This document shows, in pieces, positions 17,038-25,404 of a stretch of 44,038 bases of DNA. Numbering within the stretch: position 1 is the stretch's first letter; each line of letters begins with the position of its first letter. A program made the position numbers and the translations under genes. Origin of the DNA: Spirochaetales bacterium (GTDB lineage: Bacteria > Spirochaetota > Spirochaetia > UBA9216); contig JAEINK010000041.1 of NCBI GenBank assembly GCA_016342585.1, positions 1 through 44,038 of the forward strand. Direction: 5' to 3'. The notes beneath the pieces were generated by a model that did no database searches, had not been told where the DNA came from, and saw only the letters and a program-made list of their open reading frames with translations.

Positions 17038-17066
17038 ATTTTACTCCATAGTTTATTCACTGTCAA
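17038..17066 (-). promoter_or_regulatory. Host-type (sigma-70) promoter for cargo island A
   Basis: On the minus strand TTGACA (17061-17066), a 17-bp spacer and TAAAAT (17038-17043) form a near-consensus vegetative promoter 40 bp upstream of the PEGA gene start. It lies back to back with the phage block-3 promoter and shows that this cargo does not depend on the phage dyad. Confidence 0.75.
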
Positions 17067-17094
17067 TTTTATATGCAGGGCTTACAGCACAAAA

Positions 17095-17141
17095 AGGTAG
17101 GGTAAACCCTACCTTTACAACCTTCAAATCCATACTAACCT
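17095..17141 (+). promoter_or_regulatory. Phage block-3 promoter: dyad plus -10 (head genes)
   Basis: A perfect dyad AGGTAGGG-TAAA-CCCTACCT lies at 17095-17114. TAACCT begins after 21 bp (17136-17141). The predicted transcription start, seven bases past the hexamer, is 17148, which is the A of the portal start codon. Confidence 0.85.
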
Positions 17142-17147
17142 ACCAAC

Positions 17148-18857
17148 ATGAGAAGGCAAAAGACCCGATTTAACCCAATACCCCGCTTAAAACAGCTACT
17201 CTCCTTCCGGGACTTCATGAAAGAAGCAGATCCATTCCCAGATCCAGACCACCCAAACATAACAGACCCCTTCAAAGTCCACGCCTGGGTAAACATTGCC
17301 ATCACAACCTTAATGCGAAACATAGGCCGAGCCGTCTTCCAGATCCTAAAAAATGGAGATCCACTAAATACCGGCCCAATCTATACACTTTTCAGGGACG
17401 TAAACCCCGATTTAAACCGATTTGACCTCTGGAAAATAACCGCAGCCTGGTGGTACCTGGAAGGCGAAGCCTTCTGGTTCTTCGGAGACTCCTACACAGC
17501 AGGAATTCCTACAGAAATTCACATCCTTAACCCAAGAAAAATACGCCCCCTGATAATTCAGGGAAAGGTAAAACGCTGGTTCTACTCAACAGATTACGGT
17601 GAAATTCCCATCCTCCCCGATGAAATAATCCACTTCAAGGACTGGAACCCCTGGAATGAACACCGGGGAGTAACCCCCTTAATAGCCCTGAATGAAGAAA
17701 TCGCTCAGGACTACCACGCCAACAGAACCACCACCCGCCTGATGAAAAACAACGCCGTCCCCGAAGGATTACTTAAAACTGACCAGGTACTCAGGGAAGA
17801 AGAAGCCGATAAACTCGAAAAACGCTGGGAAAACACTTACGGCAGAAACAGAAAATCCCGTTCTATTGCCGTACTCGGCAAAGGAACAACCTTCGAACCC
17901 CTCTCCGTTACCCCAGAAGCCCTTAAATTCTTTGAGCTTAAACGGTGGAACCTCTACACAATACTCGCCCGATACGGAATTCCCCCCAGAGTAGCCAACG
18001 TCCAGGACTATAAAGGCAGCTTTGCCGGCAAAGACACAGCCGAACAACACTCAGCCTTCTGGAAATACACCATACTCCCCACCCTGAAGAACTTTGAACA
18101 GATCCTTGAAACCCAGTTCTTCGCAAGATTCAACCTCACCGAAACCGGAACCTTCGACACTTCCGACATCCCCGAACTCCAGGAGTCGGCCAATGAAAGA
18201 TCCAAAAGAGACATAGCCGAAATCAACGCCGGAATAAAAACCATCAACGACGTACTAAAAGAACGCGGCCTTGATGAAAAACCCTGGGGAAACATCTGGT
18301 ACAGACCATCCAAACTTGTTCCCACCGGAATTGAAGCGACACCCGAAAAACAAACACACTTCCCGAATGATGAATTAAAGTCTGAATACCAGAACCTTAT
18401 AGTTGAAATCCAAGAAATTACTGATAAATACCAATCCAAAGACACCAAGAACCTTAAAAACAACCCTGAAACCATAAAAACCCTGAAAAAAGAAACTTTT
18501 TCAGCCGGATATGCACTTTTTTTCCAAAACCATGAAGCAGGAGGACAAAACAGGGAGTCTTTAATAAATAAAGACAGGGAGTTAATTAACTCGCTGGATG
18601 CGATAGCAGCGGAAACAATATTGGAGGATGTGGCTGGATGGATATTCCGAATCTTCGATTCTGCCCGAATAGAAGCATTAAAAGACCTCGGAGAGAGCCA
18701 CTATTTACGATTAGTTAAAAATGAAAGAGGATGGCATTGGAAAATCCAAAGGATTTCAGACCACCGACAATTTCAAAGACCTTCATTCCTAACCTTTACA
18801 GAGTCCCGATACCTCTCCTTTCACTTAAAAGAATGGAGTTTAAAAAATGAAGAATGA
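17148..18857 (+). CDS. Portal protein with C-terminal extension
   Basis: 569 residues; residues 1 to about 390 fit HK97-type portal proteins: AWVNIAITTLMRNIGRA near the N-terminus, WWYLEGEAFWFF, DEIIHFKDWNP, RGVTPLIALNEEI, ILARYGIPPRVANVQDY and the late INDVLKERGLDE region. The portal forms the dodecameric ring through which DNA enters. A further 180 residues or so (charged helices, then ESHYLRLVKNERGWHWKI) exceed the usual length and may be a fused head-assembly module. The ATG has no visible ribosome site (CTACCAAC upstream) and coincides with the predicted transcription start, so leaderless translation is possible. The 3' end overlaps the regulator gene. Confidence 0.9.
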   Translation: MRRQKTRFNPIPRLKQLLSFRDFMKEADPFPDPDHPNITDPFKVHAWVNIAITTLMRNIGRAVFQILKNGDPLNTGPIYTLFRDVNPDLNRFDLWKITAAWWYLEGEAFWFFGDSYTAGIPTEIHILNPRKIRPLIIQGKVKRWFYSTDYGEIPILPDEIIHFKDWNPWNEHRGVTPLIALNEEIAQDYHANRTTTRLMKNNAVPEGLLKTDQVLREEEADKLEKRWENTYGRNRKSRSIAVLGKGTTFEPLSVTPEALKFFELKRWNLYTILARYGIPPRVANVQDYKGSFAGKDTAEQHSAFWKYTILPTLKNFEQILETQFFARFNLTETGTFDTSDIPELQESANERSKRDIAEINAGIKTINDVLKERGLDEKPWGNIWYRPSKLVPTGIEATPEKQTHFPNDELKSEYQNLIVEIQEITDKYQSKDTKNLKNNPETIKTLKKETFSAGYALFFQNHEAGGQNRESLINKDRELINSLDAIAAETILEDVAGWIFRIFDSARIEALKDLGESHYLRLVKNERGWHWKIQRISDHRQFQRPSFLTFTESRYLSFHLKEWSLKNEE

Positions 18858-19503
18858 AACGGTTCTGATTGGAACACGACAGATACTTCCCGCCGAAGTA
18901 TTCGCCCATTTCATTACAGAAGAGAGATTAGGCAAACCCGCCATGATTGTCCGGGACGGTAGAGCCGCCCTTAGGAAAATCATAGACCTGCGCCCCTGCC
19001 TTATAATCCTGGACGCCTTCCTCCCCGTCTTGAGTACAATCGCTATCCTGGAAGAACTTCACAAACGCAACCTCTACCCGCCGGTAATCTGTTTTTGCCC
19101 CGAAGTTAACAAGATCATGGCAGTAAAACTCTTTAAAAGCGGCGTAAGAGGAATAATCGACTACCAGGCCTCGATCGAAGAGGTAAACGAGCTAATCCGC
19201 CAGGTAAAATCCGGAAAGAAGATAATCCCCGATGCCATTGCCCAGGCCATTGAAGCCCGAGACTTCGAGATGAACCATGATAAATACAGTGAAATAACCA
19301 CCCGGCAGATAGAAGTCATGCACCTGACAGGAGAGGGATGCTCCAATTCCGAAATCGCCTACAAACTTAAAATAAGTGAAAAAACAGTAGAAAAACATAA
19401 AACCAAAATACGGGACAAGACAGGCCTATCCTCTTCCGCCGAGATAGCCGTCTTCGCCATCACCCACGGATTCGTTGAAGTAAAGGAGGAGACATGCTTA
19501 TAA
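18847..19503 (+). CDS. NarL/LuxR-family regulator with degenerate receiver domain
   Basis: 218 residues. Residues 1-125 are a receiver-like domain with Asp56 (LIILDAFLP) at the phospho-acceptor position. The acidic pair normally near residues 8-10 is missing (VLIGTRQ), and the conserved Lys is replaced (GIIDYQAS where the family usually has LLKDAS). Control by phosphorylation is therefore doubtful. Residues 147-210 are a GerE/LuxR helix-turn-helix: ITTRQIEVMHL, GCSNSEIAYKLKISEKTVE, KHKTKIRDKTG. The gene overlaps portal by 11 bp and protease by 10 bp, so it is a true member of the head operon. It is the best candidate in the window for binding the six 20-bp dyads, which resemble lux boxes in size and placement (inference). 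Confidence 0.85.
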   Translation: MKNETVLIGTRQILPAEVFAHFITEERLGKPAMIVRDGRAALRKIIDLRPCLIILDAFLPVLSTIAILEELHKRNLYPPVICFCPEVNKIMAVKLFKSGVRGIIDYQASIEEVNELIRQVKSGKKIIPDAIAQAIEARDFEMNHDKYSEITTRQIEVMHLTGEGCSNSEIAYKLKISEKTVEKHKTKIRDKTGLSSSAEIAVFAITHGFVEVKEETCL

Positions 19504-20156
19504 ACTGCAAACACCTAAACAAGGAGAAAACCCCCATAAATAACAGGGGATTGATAAAACTCCTCACCGAAGGCAGCCTTATCTCTCCCACCGGTGAATT
19601 AAAGGAAGAGGTAGAAGTCTTCCTCGGCGGCCCTTTCTTTAAGAAACTCACCCCCGATAAAACAGATAACCGCTTTCCCTGGACCTTCTCCACCTTCGAC
19701 GAGGATAGGGACGAAGAAAGGATAGACCCCGCCGGCTGGAAACTGGACAACTACCTGAAAAACCCGGTAGTCCTCTGGGCCCATGACTCCCGCATCCCCG
19801 CCATAGGCTACGCCGAAGGTACTGGCATACACGAGAACACCCTCTCCGGAGAGGTAATCTTCAACGACAAAGAAGTAGATCCCTTCGGCTGGGGTGTCGG
19901 CCAGAGAGTCGCCTCGGGCGCCATTCGGGCCGGGAGTGTAGGCTTCCTCATACATAAAGTTGAAATCCAGGAGAACGGGAAAGAGTCAAAACTCATCTTC
20001 CGGAACCAGGAACTCCTCGAGTTTTCCATCTGCAACGTCCCCTCCAACCCCTTTGCCCTGAACCTGAACCACCAATACGAAACACCCATACCCGACCATA
20101 CAGAACCCAAAGAACTTGAGAAGACATTCTGGACCAACCTGATCCGGTCTGTATAA
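19494..20156 (+). CDS. Prohead maturation protease (HK97 type)
   Basis: 220 residues. It cleaves scaffold or capsid N-termini during head maturation. The expected catalytic features are visible: His97 in VLWAHDS, Ser148 in RAGSVGFLIH, and an acidic residue near 174-176 in LLEFSICNVPSNPFA. Length and position between portal and major capsid fit family S78. The start overlaps the regulator gene, with GGAGG upstream. Confidence 0.9.
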   Translation: MLINCKHLNKEKTPINNRGLIKLLTEGSLISPTGELKEEVEVFLGGPFFKKLTPDKTDNRFPWTFSTFDEDRDEERIDPAGWKLDNYLKNPVVLWAHDSRIPAIGYAEGTGIHENTLSGEVIFNDKEVDPFGWGVGQRVASGAIRAGSVGFLIHKVEIQENGKESKLIFRNQELLEFSICNVPSNPFALNLNHQYETPIPDHTEPKELEKTFWTNLIRSV

Positions 20157-20161
20157 CCCGA

Positions 20162-20320
20162 CTCAATCTCAAAAGCCGGTTGCTTTTGAGATTGAGCCTG
20201 GAGTATTTTCGACAGCCCTAAGAGAAATACAGGGAATAAGGCTATCGAAAAACTCCACATTGCTGCTAAAGCAGCAATCCAAATCTAAGGAAGCTTTCCT
20301 AAAAATCCCTGATTTTCAGG
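20162..20320 (+). promoter_or_regulatory. Four consecutive hairpins between protease and major capsid genes
   Basis: Hairpin 1 is a perfect 15-bp stem (20162-20176 / 20182-20196, loop CGGTT). Hairpin 2 (20200-20256) pairs GGAGTATTTTCGACAGCCCT with its near-complement. Hairpin 3 has 8 bp (20259-20266 / 20271-20278). Hairpin 4 (about 20298-20320) has an AT-rich stem. None has a U-tract. Together they fill the gap before the capsid ribosome site and may act in RNA processing, transcript stability or attenuation around the most highly expressed gene. Confidence 0.6.
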
Positions 20321-20339
20321 AAACCAAAAGGAGAAAAAG

Positions 20340-21647
20340 TTGATTAACCTTAAACGCCTTAAAGAATTGTTATCCGTCATGAAGCGGATAGAGAAAGACG
20401 GATTCCCCGATGAATCCAACGCCCGAGCCTACTTCCAGGAGAAGGAGGAAGTCCTGGAAGAGATCGGAAAAGCCCTCTCTGATCTCGAAGAGGGGTACAG
20501 CCAGGAGATAGAAGCCCTGAAAGGGACGATAAAATCCCTGCGCGGTGCCATCAAGGACCAGAGTCAGACGGCCAGGATCCTCTCCCCTGAAGAGTTCTAT
20601 TTCAACATGGGCAAAACCATTGCCGGAGTATGGATGAAAAACCAGCAGCTCCTGGGCGAACTTAACGCCACCCCCAACTACAAAACCGAATCCTGGGTAA
20701 ACCCCAAGGATGTACACTGGGAGACCGGCAAGGGGTGGATAGGCAAAGCACCCCTGGACACCCCCATGGGGGACATGTCCACCAATGACCAGTACCTGAT
20801 TAACCCCATCTATGAAACAAGGATCATGACCGACGCGGCCCGCCACTCGATTATGATGAACCTCGTTTCAAACAGACCCATGGCAGGGCCATCCCTCTTC
20901 CTCCCCCAGCGGGACAGGGGCGGCGTCATCCTCTCCTGGCTGACAAGCTACGGACAGGAGATTACAGGCTCAAAACCCGAAATGGGCCAGAGAGTGGAAC
21001 TGAAAGCCTACACCCTGGCAGGCTTCATCCCCTGGTATGACGAGTTCGAAGAGGACATCTACGCAGACCTTGGAAGAATGTTCATCGAAGAGTATACCGA
21101 AAGCTACGGCAGGGAGTTCGACACCCAGTGTCTGACCGCCAATGCCACACCCTTTACCGGAGCCATGAAGGCCACCGGCATTGAAAGCCACTACATAAAA
21201 TCATCATCCCCCTACGGCCTCTCCTACCTGGACCTCCGGGAAGCCACCCTGAAAGTTCCCCCCGAGGAGAGACGGTTCTGCTCCTGGTTCATCCATGAAA
21301 CCCTGCTTTCCAGAATGACCTCCATGCAGGATACCGACGGCAGGCCCATCTGGCGCGGTCCCAATGATTCAAAACCAGGATCCCTGGACGGCTACCCCTA
21401 CCATGAGTGTGACATCCTCCCCCAGGCAGGTGAAAACCTGAAGAGTGCCCCCTTCGCCATCTTCATGAATCCCAAAAGGATCCAGCACGGCAACCGGAAA
21501 GGAATGGAGCTTAAAAGATTCGACGGGACAACCGAATCCCTGAAATACGGTGAAATCTTCCTCCGGTTCCGGAAGAGAGACGGATTCCTCGTCACCCGCC
21601 CCAAGAAGAACATGGTAGTCCTAAGATGCAAAGGAGGTAACGGATGA
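20340..21647 (+). CDS. Major capsid protein (HK97 fold)
   Basis: 435 residues, TTG start with AAAAGGAG seven bases upstream. Residues 1-75 form a coiled coil (RLKELLSVMKRIEK, then a heptad-rich stretch) like the delta/scaffold domain removed by the prohead protease. The rest fits HK97-type capsid proteins: an RGGVILSW segment, the central AYTLAGFIPWYDEFEED with DLGRMFIEEYTESYGREFD (spine helix), then a C-terminal strand region FRKRDGFLVTRP. It follows the protease gene, as in HK97-like head modules. The stop overlaps the next start. Confidence 0.88.
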   Translation: MINLKRLKELLSVMKRIEKDGFPDESNARAYFQEKEEVLEEIGKALSDLEEGYSQEIEALKGTIKSLRGAIKDQSQTARILSPEEFYFNMGKTIAGVWMKNQQLLGELNATPNYKTESWVNPKDVHWETGKGWIGKAPLDTPMGDMSTNDQYLINPIYETRIMTDAARHSIMMNLVSNRPMAGPSLFLPQRDRGGVILSWLTSYGQEITGSKPEMGQRVELKAYTLAGFIPWYDEFEEDIYADLGRMFIEEYTESYGREFDTQCLTANATPFTGAMKATGIESHYIKSSSPYGLSYLDLREATLKVPPEERRFCSWFIHETLLSRMTSMQDTDGRPIWRGPNDSKPGSLDGYPYHECDILPQAGENLKSAPFAIFMNPKRIQHGNRKGMELKRFDGTTESLKYGEIFLRFRKRDGFLVTRPKKNMVVLRCKGGNG

Positions 21648-22213
21648 GCTATAGATTCAACGCAGAGCGAGTAATGCCCATAGGTTCCAAAACAGGGAGT
21701 GCCGGCGTGAATACAATAGTCCCGGTGGAAGGCTGCGACGGCCTCCGGCTGACCATTCCCCACCTGGAAGTATCCTGCGGAGCAACCCCCCAGACCCTGA
21801 CCATACTTCAGGTGGAAGACCAGGACCTGATTACTGCCTTTGACACAGGAAGTAAAACAATCACCCTCGAGGCGGTGGACGATGACCTTGAAGACCTCCA
21901 TGTGGCCATCGAGAAGGAGGATAGCTCCTTCGCCTTCACAACGGTAGCCTCCTCGGCGGCCAAGATTCATACACTGACAGATGCCCCCCCAGCAGACACA
22001 AAACTCACCGGCAGACTATTCATCTTCTGCACGACCGACGGAGAGAACGCCCAGTCCACGGCCCTGGAAGCCAATACGGAAAATGAGCTGACAGCCCCCG
22101 CACCGGGCCGCTTCATTGCCAGGGACTTCTGCTACCCTTTGATAATCCACATAACCAATGCCACCAACCCGGCTACTTTAAGAGGTGGTGCCGCCGTATA
22201 CATCGCACGATAA
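21644..22213 (+). CDS. Putative head decoration or capsid-associated protein
   Basis: 189 residues, start overlapping the capsid stop (ATGA). Predicted all-beta, without membrane segments (LRLTIPHLEVSC, TLTILQVEDQDLIT, KTITLEAVDDDLEDLHVAI). No family recognised. Position directly after the major capsid gene suggests a decoration protein (inference). Confidence 0.6.
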   Translation: MSYRFNAERVMPIGSKTGSAGVNTIVPVEGCDGLRLTIPHLEVSCGATPQTLTILQVEDQDLITAFDTGSKTITLEAVDDDLEDLHVAIEKEDSSFAFTTVASSAAKIHTLTDAPPADTKLTGRLFIFCTTDGENAQSTALEANTENELTAPAPGRFIARDFCYPLIIHITNATNPATLRGGAAVYIAR

Positions 22214-22215
22214 TG

Positions 22216-22269
22216 ATCCTTTTCCGTTGGAAAAGGATTTAGGAGTTTCCGGAATAATCCGGAAACTCC
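22216..22269 (+). promoter_or_regulatory. Two perfect hairpins after the head decoration gene
   Basis: ATCCTTTTCC pairs with GGAAAAGGAT (22216-22225 / 22229-22238, 3-nt loop). GGAGTTTCCGGA pairs with TCCGGAAACTCC (22242-22253 / 22258-22269, ATAA loop). They resemble the hairpin series before the capsid gene, so hairpins bracket the capsid-decoration pair. They may set mRNA ends or attenuate transcription. Confidence 0.6.
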
Positions 22270-22311
22270 ACATAGCAAACAAATAAAATTGAATGATAAA
22301 GGAAGATAAAG

Positions 22312-22998
22312 ATGATATTTAACAGATCCGAAGATAGTGAATACCACACACAGCTCAATAATAAGTACATCCCCTTACAGAGCTGCAACTCAACCAGTAT
22401 GATAATGGCCCTGAAACAGGCCGGTTATAACTTCGACCATATAATAGACCAACCGGAAGATCTTCTAACAACCCTCATCTTCAGCATGGACGACGATAAA
22501 ATAAAAGAGCTTGCCCCCTGGGCATGGGATGACAGAAAGGATGAACCGAGAATCCCACCAAATGAAATACACGCCGTACTCGAATGGGCCACAAACCATA
22601 TGATGATGGGAAGAGAAGTAGACCACTTCACCACCAACCCCTCCATCTGCACCCTCATAGCCACCATCCTGACCGGCGGCGGAGTCGTACTCTCCGGAGT
22701 ATTTCCCTACAAGAACAAAACAATCGGCCACATGGTATCCCTGGCCGGCATCGTAACCAACAGGGATGACAACAATGCCGAGCTTGAAAACATAACCCAC
22801 TTCATCATTGATGACCCCCACGGCAATTTCCGGACCGACTATAAAGACGTGAGAGGGAACAACATCAAGATAACCAAGGAGGAGTTCTATAGCATCTTCC
22901 GGGATACTGATAACAGAGAAAGGAAGTGGGCGCATATTATTAAGAACAAAATAATTGGCCCACAGCAAGCTGACCCTGAGCATAAATATGCCTGGTGA
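22312..22998 (+). CDS. C39-like cysteine peptidase
   Basis: 228 residues. The papain-like set of peptidase C39-type domains is visible: Cys25 in PLQSCNSTSM, His139 in TIGHMVSLAGI and Asp166/167 in FIIDDPHGNF. No signal peptide. The last gene of the head block. In phages such domains occur in cell-wall-degrading enzymes; a lysis endopeptidase or a virion-associated peptidase would fit, and no other endolysin was seen in the window. The substrate is not known. Confidence 0.75.
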   Translation: MIFNRSEDSEYHTQLNNKYIPLQSCNSTSMIMALKQAGYNFDHIIDQPEDLLTTLIFSMDDDKIKELAPWAWDDRKDEPRIPPNEIHAVLEWATNHMMMGREVDHFTTNPSICTLIATILTGGGVVLSGVFPYKNKTIGHMVSLAGIVTNRDDNNAELENITHFIIDDPHGNFRTDYKDVRGNNIKITKEEFYSIFRDTDNRERKWAHIIKNKIIGPQQADPEHKYAW

Positions 22999-23134
22999 AT
23001 TAAAATTAAAAACTTCACAAGTATAGCTTCACAGTCGCACCATAAATCTTCCCTTACGGAGATTTAGATTGCACTATGCGGATTTTTCGTGACGAACCCT
23101 TTAAAAGCTCCGAAGGAAATTCAAGTCTACTTTT

Positions 23135-25297
23135 TTATTGAAATGAGGGGAGAACAAGGCGAAAACCAAGGTCGTAGCCGCGACTCCTGGGGACGTCCCC
23201 ACCCCGATTGGTCGATCGGCTGTATGTATAACTGTCGAACCAGCCGCCACCCCGGAAAACCCGTTGCGAACCGGAGGACGCGCCATGTGGATCCCTCTGG
23301 CTTCCACTTTCATAACGTCGCCCTCTCCAGTCCCAACACCATTCCCATACATTCCCGGACATATCATAGATCCCCAGTTCATTGGCACTTTTGCCACCGA
23401 CAGGATGGGTTTCAATGCCAGAAAACCAGGCAACGATGTAACTGCTACTACTTCCCGCATAGGTATACCCTTGGCTATCATTTCCGCCCCGGGCGGCAAA
23501 CTCCCATTCGGCTTCCGTAGGTAGCCGATATCCATTTTTACTCCAGTCGCAGGTTACATTACTTCCATTTATTCGGTATACAGGTTCAAAACCTTCCCTT
23601 TCACTCAACTTGTTACAAAAACTTATGGCATCATTCCAGCTTACCATATTTACGGGGTAGTTATCTCCTATCCCCCTATTAATATCCGAGGGATTGGAAC
23701 CCACTACATCCCGATAGAGTTTCTGAGTTACCTCATACTGTCCGATCATGAAATCACCTACAGTTACCGAATGGACAGGTTTTTCATCACTATCTCCGCT
23801 TGTGGAACCCATTTGAAAGGTACCGCCATCCACAAAAATAAAAGGAGGCATCGCATTCTCCAGAGTAAGGGTGAGCATGATCTCTTCCCCTTCAGAAATC
23901 ACCACCTGTCCTTTCCCGACCATCGACGTGCCTTCTACTTCGGTCTTAATCTCGACCTCATGACTTCCGGTAAAAAGTTCCACCATATTTGGAAAGATTC
24001 CCATATTTATACCGTCAACAAAAAGTTCACCTTCGGTAAAAGGTTCTGATTCAACTATAAGAAACCCGCATTTACCCGTAAAAGCAAAATCCTTAATAAT
24101 ACTCTCCCCGCCACTTCTGGGTTGGATAGTAACTTCATAGGGATAATATCTGGAGTCATCCGGAACAACCTTTATACTCACATCCCTGAAAGGGATATTT
24201 TCAGACCAAGGTAGTTCTCCATCATAGACACCTTCGACATAAATCTTTCCCGGTAGATTATTTGTCTCGCGTACAGAAAGTTCCACAAAGTTTGGATCAA
24301 GAATGGCATTTAGACTTTTTAGCTCTCCAGGGGCCATGGTAAGGCTTAAACTGTGACTGATATAGAGACCATCCGGATCTTTTACGACAATGTTGTAAGA
24401 ACCTGATTTAAAACTATCATTCCTGTAAGGCGTTGTACCAAGCATAATTCCCCCGGAAAGTACCTGCATTCCCGAAGGAGTCGAAGTAACCGAAAGATTA
24501 CCGAAATCGGGTTCAAGCCTTATTTCATAAGTCATTCTTCCAGATCTGTTTACAACAAGATTTTCAGAAAATGGAATATAAAGGCCCTCATCATCTCTGG
24601 CCTCTAGGACATAGGTCGCCAACCCAAGAGGCAGAGACTGGGGAGTCCTTCCCCTTTTAAGTTCTTCACCCGAGGCTGTTTTAAGAGTAAAAGTAATATT
24701 CTCCGGAGTAGATTTTAAAACCACATAAGCTCTTCCGGTTTCAGCCGAAGACTGACTACTGTCGGATGAAGTTCCACCGTCGGACGGTTCATCCTCATAG
24801 ATTATCCGCCCGGTGCCACCGCTTTCACCATCCTCTGTAAGAAGATCAACTAGAATGCTGATTTTTTCTATCAATCCCTCAATAGAATCAGCCCGGATAC
24901 TCTCTGCCTTTTCACTCCGGCTGGTTTGGATATCAATAATCTTGACAGTAAGTATATGTAAACTTCCTATCCTGGCAACACTCCCTAATAGGATTCGATC
25001 CGCAGAAAGAAGTTCTCCAATCTCAACAGCACAGGCATCATCAACACAGCCCTTAAGAGTATCCATCTGGGCGTTTATTACCTGATCCTGCTGCGCCTTC
25101 TCAATTACAGTGTACCGTCCACTTCCTATCAACTCAGTCTCAAAGAGAGATCGTAAGGTACTTGCCTCATATTCAGAAATTCCCCCCTCCGCATTAAAAT
25201 CAAGAACAGAAACCATCTCCTGAGAAAAAACCGACAACGACAAGAAAAATAAGATAGAAATTAGAATAATTTTGATCCCGATACGATTATTAAACAT
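23135..25297 (-). CDS. Exported CsgG-like / PEGA / FGE-type (C-type-lectin fold) protein
   Basis: 720 residues. The start at 25297 has AAAGGAG upstream and a signal peptide (NNRIGIKIIL, hydrophobic, VFSQ). The N-terminal 150 residues match the 14317-16998 protein (VSVLDFNAEGG, CAVEIGELLSADRILLGSV), a CsgG/FlgO-like domain. PEGA-type modules follow to about 480 (GELFVDGINMGIFPN). The last 230 residues are a formylglycine-generating-enzyme-like domain: FIFVDGGTFQMGS, GQYEVTQKLYRDV, PVNMVSWNDAISFCNKLS, YRLPTEAEWEFAARGG, GNVWEWCWDW and GFRLVL. In this setting the fold is usually a binding module, and its tail resembles retroelement-variable proteins. It forms cargo island B with the small gene upstream. 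Confidence 0.88.
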   Translation of the reverse strand: MFNNRIGIKIILISILFFLSLSVFSQEMVSVLDFNAEGGISEYEASTLRSLFETELIGSGRYTVIEKAQQDQVINAQMDTLKGCVDDACAVEIGELLSADRILLGSVARIGSLHILTVKIIDIQTSRSEKAESIRADSIEGLIEKISILVDLLTEDGESGGTGRIIYEDEPSDGGTSSDSSQSSAETGRAYVVLKSTPENITFTLKTASGEELKRGRTPQSLPLGLATYVLEARDDEGLYIPFSENLVVNRSGRMTYEIRLEPDFGNLSVTSTPSGMQVLSGGIMLGTTPYRNDSFKSGSYNIVVKDPDGLYISHSLSLTMAPGELKSLNAILDPNFVELSVRETNNLPGKIYVEGVYDGELPWSENIPFRDVSIKVVPDDSRYYPYEVTIQPRSGGESIIKDFAFTGKCGFLIVESEPFTEGELFVDGINMGIFPNMVELFTGSHEVEIKTEVEGTSMVGKGQVVISEGEEIMLTLTLENAMPPFIFVDGGTFQMGSTSGDSDEKPVHSVTVGDFMIGQYEVTQKLYRDVVGSNPSDINRGIGDNYPVNMVSWNDAISFCNKLSEREGFEPVYRINGSNVTCDWSKNGYRLPTEAEWEFAARGGNDSQGYTYAGSSSSYIVAWFSGIETHPVGGKSANELGIYDMSGNVWEWCWDWRGRRYESGSQRDPHGASSGSQRVFRGGGWFDSYTYSRSTNRGGDVPRSRGYDLGFRLVLPSFQ
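23138..23263 (-). other. Candidate variable region at the FGE-type C-terminus
   Basis: The last 42 codons, from RVFRGGGWFDSYTYSRSTN to LGFRLVL, match the segment that diversity-generating retroelements vary in spirochaete FGE-type proteins. Most of the presumed variable codons end in C or T, but not all (ACA, GGG). With no template repeat in view this is only suggestive. Confidence 0.3.
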
Positions 25298-25376
25298 TTT
25301 ATGCTCCTTTTTTTTAAAAGAATCACTATTAAACAATCATAACTTATTGAGTCTCATTTATCCAGAAGAATAACGC

Positions 25377-25395
25377 CCCGGAGCAAAGCCCCGGG
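25377..25395 (-). terminator. Hairpin after the small island-B gene
   Basis: CCCGGAGC and GCCCCGGG form an 8-bp stem with one mismatch around AAA, starting 10 bp after the stop codon of the 25405-25683 gene. There is no strong U-tract. It may attenuate transcription into the FGE-type gene downstream. Confidence 0.45.
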
Positions 25396-25404
25396 AACAG
25401 CATT

